This document shows, piece by piece, positions 60,504-64,000 of a DNA stretch of 64,000 bases. A program made the position numbers and the translations under genes. The stretch is taken from contig JAURZI010000023.1 of assembly GCA_030653435.1 (NCBI GenBank), forward strand, positions 1 to 64,000, in the 5' to 3' direction. The stretch comes from Methylovulum sp. (lineage in GTDB: Bacteria; Pseudomonadota; Gammaproteobacteria; Methylococcales; Methylomonadaceae). The notes beneath the pieces were generated by a model. That model was given only the letters and a program-made list of their open reading frames with translations, had not been told where the DNA came from and ran no database searches. Positions within the stretch are counted from its first letter, which is position 1, and each line of letters starts with the position of its first letter.

Positions 60504-60942
60504 GTGTCACCTTCAAAAAAATAAAAAAGTTTTGCGAAGTCCGAACGCCGCTGCGAAGCAGGGGGATTGAAGGTTGTTAGTAGTCCCAAGGGCAGCCCCC
60601 TTAATGCTGTTGACTTAGCAAGAAAAAATACATAACTCGTTGATAAATAATACAATATTTAAATCTTAAAGACTGCCGCTTAGCAAACAAACCATGACAG
60701 ATGCAACAAGCCTGGCACAAACCCTGCCGTAAAAACTCATGCTACGTTCGGGAATGTTGCCAGTGAGACGAGAACACTGGAAGCCATTATTTCGCCGCGA
60801 TCTTGCGATTTATAACATCGGGCAAAACTGCTAATTCTTCAACATAGCCGCCCTACCCTGTGCGCGATCAAATATTTATTAACGGGACAAAGCGGCAATG
60901 TTTTTGATCCGCATCATGACTGGAACGTAGTGGGAATCGTCA
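60504..60942. other. Intergenic region with no recognised feature
   Basis: This gap of about 440 bases, between the RTX gene start and the end of the GGDEF-EAL gene, shows no convincing gene, hairpin or repeat. The AT-rich stretch at 60620-60670 is the best place for the RTX promoter. There is no clear terminator for the GGDEF-EAL gene. Confidence 0.4.
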
Positions 60943-63783
60943 CTAGCCGTTATTGCCGGCATACTGCTGGGCTAAAGGTTCATCTACCGGTTTGCCAATA
61001 TGATAGCCTTGTGCGTAATCAATTTTGAATTCTTTGAGGATAGTTAAAATGGCTTCGTTCTCGACAAATTCGGCGACTATTTTTTTGCCGAAGGCCTGCG
61101 CCACCTCAGACAAGGCCTTTACGAAGATTTTGTCGTCATCGCTTTTATGGATCTGACGAATAAACGAGCCGTCAATTTTGACGTAATCAACCGGAAAGTG
61201 TTTTAAATAATGGAATGAAGAAAACCCTACACCGAAATCGTCCAGCGCCAGCAAACAACCTAGTTCTTTGATTTGGCCGATCAATATCTCTGCGGCGGCA
61301 AAGTTGGATACTGCCGCAGTCTCGGTTATTTCGAAAATAATGTTGCCGGGGTTAACTTCCGGTACATTGACAAGCCTGGAAATGTCCTTAAAGATGGTGG
61401 TGTCGTTGAATGAGCATCCCGACAGGTTGACGGTCAGCTTATAATCCAGGCCCTGGTTTTTAAATTCAATATGCTTTTGTACGGCTTTTTTTAGAACCAG
61501 GCGGTCAATTTTGCCGATCAAACCCAGCTCTTCGGCATGACCGATAAAATCATTAGGCGGAATAATCTGACCATTATCCTGCCGCAGCCGAATCAGGCAT
61601 TCAAAGTGGCTGATCCTATTACTGTTGATGTTAAGGATAGGCTGATAATAAAGGACAAACTTGTCATGGGCAATCGCATCTTCAATGATTTCCTGCCAAT
61701 ACAGCGAGCGTTTTAATTTTTCCTGATAATCAACATCAGCAGAATAAATATGATACTGCCCGCGGCCCGATGCTTTGGCCTGATACATCGCGAGCTCGGC
61801 ATTGGCCAATAACTCATGGACCGTCAAACCATGCTCGGGAAAAATGGCCAGGCCGATGCTGGCGCTGATTTTGTAGGGCTTGTCGGCAAAACTGAATAAG
61901 TTGGAGATCAATGTTTGGTTGATTTTTTCGGCAATGCCGCTGACATCGTTTAATTCGGCATGAGGCAGAATCAGCGTGAATTCATCACCGCCTATCCGGC
62001 ATAAGGTGTCGGTTGTGCGTATGGTTTCCTTCAGGGTATTGGCAACCTGCACCAACAACATGTCCCCGGTCTCATGACCGTCATTGTCATTGACAATTTT
62101 GAACTGGTCCAGATCCAGATAAAACAAGGCAACCTGATAAGCATAGCGCTTGGCCGAAGCTAACTCATCGGCAAATTTTTCCTGAAACCGTCTGCGGTTA
62201 ATGAGTCCGGTCAAACTGTCATAAGTAGTCATTTTGAAAATCTTATCTTCAAAATTTTTGCGCTCACTGATATCGACGCCCAAGGTCAGGATAATCGTTT
62301 TATCGTGATGATCCACAGCTTTAAAACAGGTATGCAGCCACGTTATATCCCGCTGTTTTCCGGTTTCCGTCACTAACACCCCATCAACCTGCAACAGTCC
62401 CGCATACTGGCCTTTCCTTAACTGATGCAGTTTTTTCAAATGCTCATTGTCGGATGCCGGTAGAAAAATATCGAAAGATTTGCCAATCACTGAAAAATCC
62501 ATGACATCAAAACCATCCAACCCGGCTTGGTTAATTGAAATAATGGTGCCGTTTAAGGTTTGAGTGATGACAATAATCGGCGCAACCTCGATCAATTGCT
62601 GGCTAAAATCACGCTCTTTTGCCAGCTCCCGGCTTTTTTCCAGCAACATCAAGGTATTACTATGATCTTTCTGTTCCAGTTGTTGCAGTTGGTCGGCCAG
62701 GGTCAAGGCTGTCTGGTTGAGCCCGTAGAGCTCGTCGTAGCCAAAAGGCAATCCGCTCTTCACAGTGATCCGTTGCCGGAACTGGTCATACCTATGCCTG
62801 GACAGCAACGGCAACGCTTCGGACAATCTGGCGATATGCCGTAATGACAGATGCAGCAAGAAAACCAGCAACAGCAATGAAGCAAGCAGGCTGATAATAC
62901 CGTATAGCCATACTTGTTCCAGGATGGTGTTCAGGTTTCTGGTGCTCAAGGTAATGTCATCCATTAACAGGAAAAAAGGCGGGGCTGAGCGGCCGGCATT
63001 GACAGGAATTACCCTGATGTCGAAAACATCATTATTAAATGTTATGGTTTGGTTGCTTGCCAATAGTTTAGCCACTGTGTGGCGTGCTGACACGTAGTCG
63101 AACAGCAAGCTGTTTTTTTCCGGCAAGGTTATGCCGGACGGTTTATAAGCCCATCGGTGTGCCTTTGCTGTATCGCCATCGTCAACGGCAACCAAGAGCG
63201 CCATATCTGAACGGGTCGTCTGCTTGTATTTAACAAGAACATTGGCAAATGAACGGCTAAGGCTGAGGGTGCCTATGGTTTTCGATGGCCCCATGACCGG
63301 GACGATGACTTGCTGAAAACAGTCGTCCGGGCAAATGATCTGATGATCTGGTTCTTCACTGCCCAAGACCCGCGTAATCGCAGAGGGTTCGATATTGATC
63401 GGTTTGCCCCAGGATTTAATGGGGGATCCGTTTTGATTAAACAGCGTAATGTTCTCTATGCCCCAACTGAGTTGCCACCGCGACCAATTTTCATCCAGTG
63501 CCGATAGTGGCATCTGGGCCTGTGATGAAAAACTATCAATGGAAGAGAGCAATTCCGCGAATTGCTCCAAATCTAAAAAGGCGTTCTCCGTTAACGTCCG
63601 GGCGATATTAATATGGCTGTCCTGAATCTGTTCACGATGCAAGGCAAAATTATCGACGGCATGTAAATACGACAAATAGGAAAAAATACTGTGCAAGATA
63701 AGAAAAACACCGCCGAACAGAAACGCGAGTTTCCATTTTAAGCTCAAGAAAAAACGCGGCTTATTGGAAGGGATGCGTAACAT
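60943..63783 (-). CDS. Membrane sensor with PAS, GGDEF and EAL domains (c-di-GMP turnover)
   Basis: The 946-residue protein has an N-terminal helix (KWKLAFLFGGVFLILHSIFS), a periplasmic sensor of about 240 residues, a second helix (GIISLLASLLLLVFLLHLSL), a PAS domain (VAPIIVITQTLNGTIISINQ), GGDEF and EAL. The GGDEF motif is intact (RIGGDEFTLI). The EAL domain keeps key residues: FECLIRL in place of EAL-L-R, VNLSG, EITETA, DDFGVGFSSF, KIDGSF, and the closing YAQGYHIGKP. It may therefore both make and degrade cyclic di-GMP; EAL-only activity is common in such fusions. It starts five bases past the upstream outer-membrane gene and is probably co-transcribed with it. Confidence 0.9.
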   Translation of the reverse strand: MLRIPSNKPRFFLSLKWKLAFLFGGVFLILHSIFSYLSYLHAVDNFALHREQIQDSHINIARTLTENAFLDLEQFAELLSSIDSFSSQAQMPLSALDENWSRWQLSWGIENITLFNQNGSPIKSWGKPINIEPSAITRVLGSEEPDHQIICPDDCFQQVIVPVMGPSKTIGTLSLSRSFANVLVKYKQTTRSDMALLVAVDDGDTAKAHRWAYKPSGITLPEKNSLLFDYVSARHTVAKLLASNQTITFNNDVFDIRVIPVNAGRSAPPFFLLMDDITLSTRNLNTILEQVWLYGIISLLASLLLLVFLLHLSLRHIARLSEALPLLSRHRYDQFRQRITVKSGLPFGYDELYGLNQTALTLADQLQQLEQKDHSNTLMLLEKSRELAKERDFSQQLIEVAPIIVITQTLNGTIISINQAGLDGFDVMDFSVIGKSFDIFLPASDNEHLKKLHQLRKGQYAGLLQVDGVLVTETGKQRDITWLHTCFKAVDHHDKTIILTLGVDISERKNFEDKIFKMTTYDSLTGLINRRRFQEKFADELASAKRYAYQVALFYLDLDQFKIVNDNDGHETGDMLLVQVANTLKETIRTTDTLCRIGGDEFTLILPHAELNDVSGIAEKINQTLISNLFSFADKPYKISASIGLAIFPEHGLTVHELLANAELAMYQAKASGRGQYHIYSADVDYQEKLKRSLYWQEIIEDAIAHDKFVLYYQPILNINSNRISHFECLIRLRQDNGQIIPPNDFIGHAEELGLIGKIDRLVLKKAVQKHIEFKNQGLDYKLTVNLSGCSFNDTTIFKDISRLVNVPEVNPGNIIFEITETAAVSNFAAAEILIGQIKELGCLLALDDFGVGFSSFHYLKHFPVDYVKIDGSFIRQIHKSDDDKIFVKALSEVAQAFGKKIVAEFVENEAILTILKEFKIDYAQGYHIGKPVDEPLAQQYAGNNG

Positions 63784-63788
63784 GGCTA

Positions 63789-64000
63789 TTAAAATTTAAA
63801 TGACACTTGCAGGCCATATAAATCCCAGTCCTGAACGGTCTGTTGCCGATCCGGGTTGTCCGCCTGGGATAGCCAGGCGGTTCCATGCACGCGGTGATAA
63901 TCGGCTCTTAACATCCATGATGTCGTGATGTCATAGCGCAAACCGAAAGTCCAGTCATCGGCATAGGCAATATGGCTGGGCAAACCGCGCGCTGCCGCTT
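63789..64000 (-). CDS. C-terminal end of an outer-membrane beta-barrel protein, cut by the window edge
   Basis: The last 69 residues of an open frame enter from the right edge and end in VQDWDLYGLQVSFKF. Alternating strands such as WTFGLRYDITTSWMLRADY and a C-terminal phenylalanine are the signature of an outer-membrane barrel recognised by the BAM machinery. The stop codon lies five bases before the GGDEF-EAL start, so the pair is likely one operon. The N-terminal part is outside the window, and the family cannot be named. Confidence 0.65.
   Translation of the reverse strand, partial: AAARGLPSHIAYADDWTFGLRYDITTSWMLRADYHRVHGTAWLSQADNPDRQQTVQDWDLYGLQVSFKF

Overview
This 64 kb window is a chromosomal segment from a Gram-negative bacterium, most likely a gammaproteobacterium; a methanotroph of the Methylococcales type is a plausible but unproven guess. 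The basis is the gene mix: MsrPQ, a RatA remnant, an MdtBC-like RND pump, PqiABC, Mla-type lipid transport, TonB/ExbBD, a GGDEF-EAL protein, and planctomycete-type DUF1549/DUF1553 and DUF1501 proteins of the kind found in some gammaproteobacteria. Base composition is moderate, near half G+C by eye. I saw no rRNA, tRNA or CRISPR array. Most genes lie on the minus strand.

Region by region. 1-530: the end of an IS630-type transposase and a frameshifted ratA remnant. 616-4313: msrPQ, a sterol-desaturase-family enzyme, a short LOV blue-light protein and an SRPBCC protein, with a MITE-like element at the 3' end of the LOV gene. 4314-5103: gene-free DNA with hairpins and a dif-like nested palindrome. 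5104-14145: a four-gene RND efflux operon with two inner-membrane pumps. 14294-33636: a long same-strand run. It starts on the right with tonB-exbB-exbD and a TonB-dependent receptor. It continues through SMP-30, dienelactone hydrolase, cytochrome b561, cytochrome c', superoxide dismutase, a metallo-beta-lactamase-fold lipoprotein, rhodanese-like, DUF1549/DUF1553 and DUF1501 genes. It ends with an odd CX3CH cytochrome, a peroxiredoxin, a di-heme cytochrome c and a PepSY protein. 34249-42586: a phytase-like secreted protein, a large RTX protein with delta-60 repeats, an FAD enzyme and a PhoD-type phosphatase. 42658-46091: pqiA-pqiA-pqiB-pqiC. 46369-47915: an HNH nuclease and a DMT transporter. 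48158-51672: a second MCE lipid-transport operon (MlaE/F/D plus lipoprotein), followed by a 17 kDa-antigen-like lipoprotein, an AsmA protein and a DUF1003 protein. 55329-64000: a small tail-anchored exported protein, a phospholipase-A2-like secreted protein, a second RTX protein, a PAS-GGDEF-EAL regulator and the end of an outer-membrane barrel.

How the genes work together. The most coherent candidate for an undescribed system is the 16.0-33.6 kb cluster. Nearly every product carries an export or membrane signal, and the set combines energised outer-membrane uptake, periplasmic hydrolases, several haem proteins and oxidative-stress enzymes. Two intrinsic terminators (28700-28729 and 22834-22879) divide it into successive units, so it is a cluster rather than one operon. 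Its substrate cannot be read from the sequence.

The clearest structural discovery is that the superoxide dismutase gene is interrupted by two tandem palindromic repeats. Its original C-terminal coding sequence is still legible beyond them.
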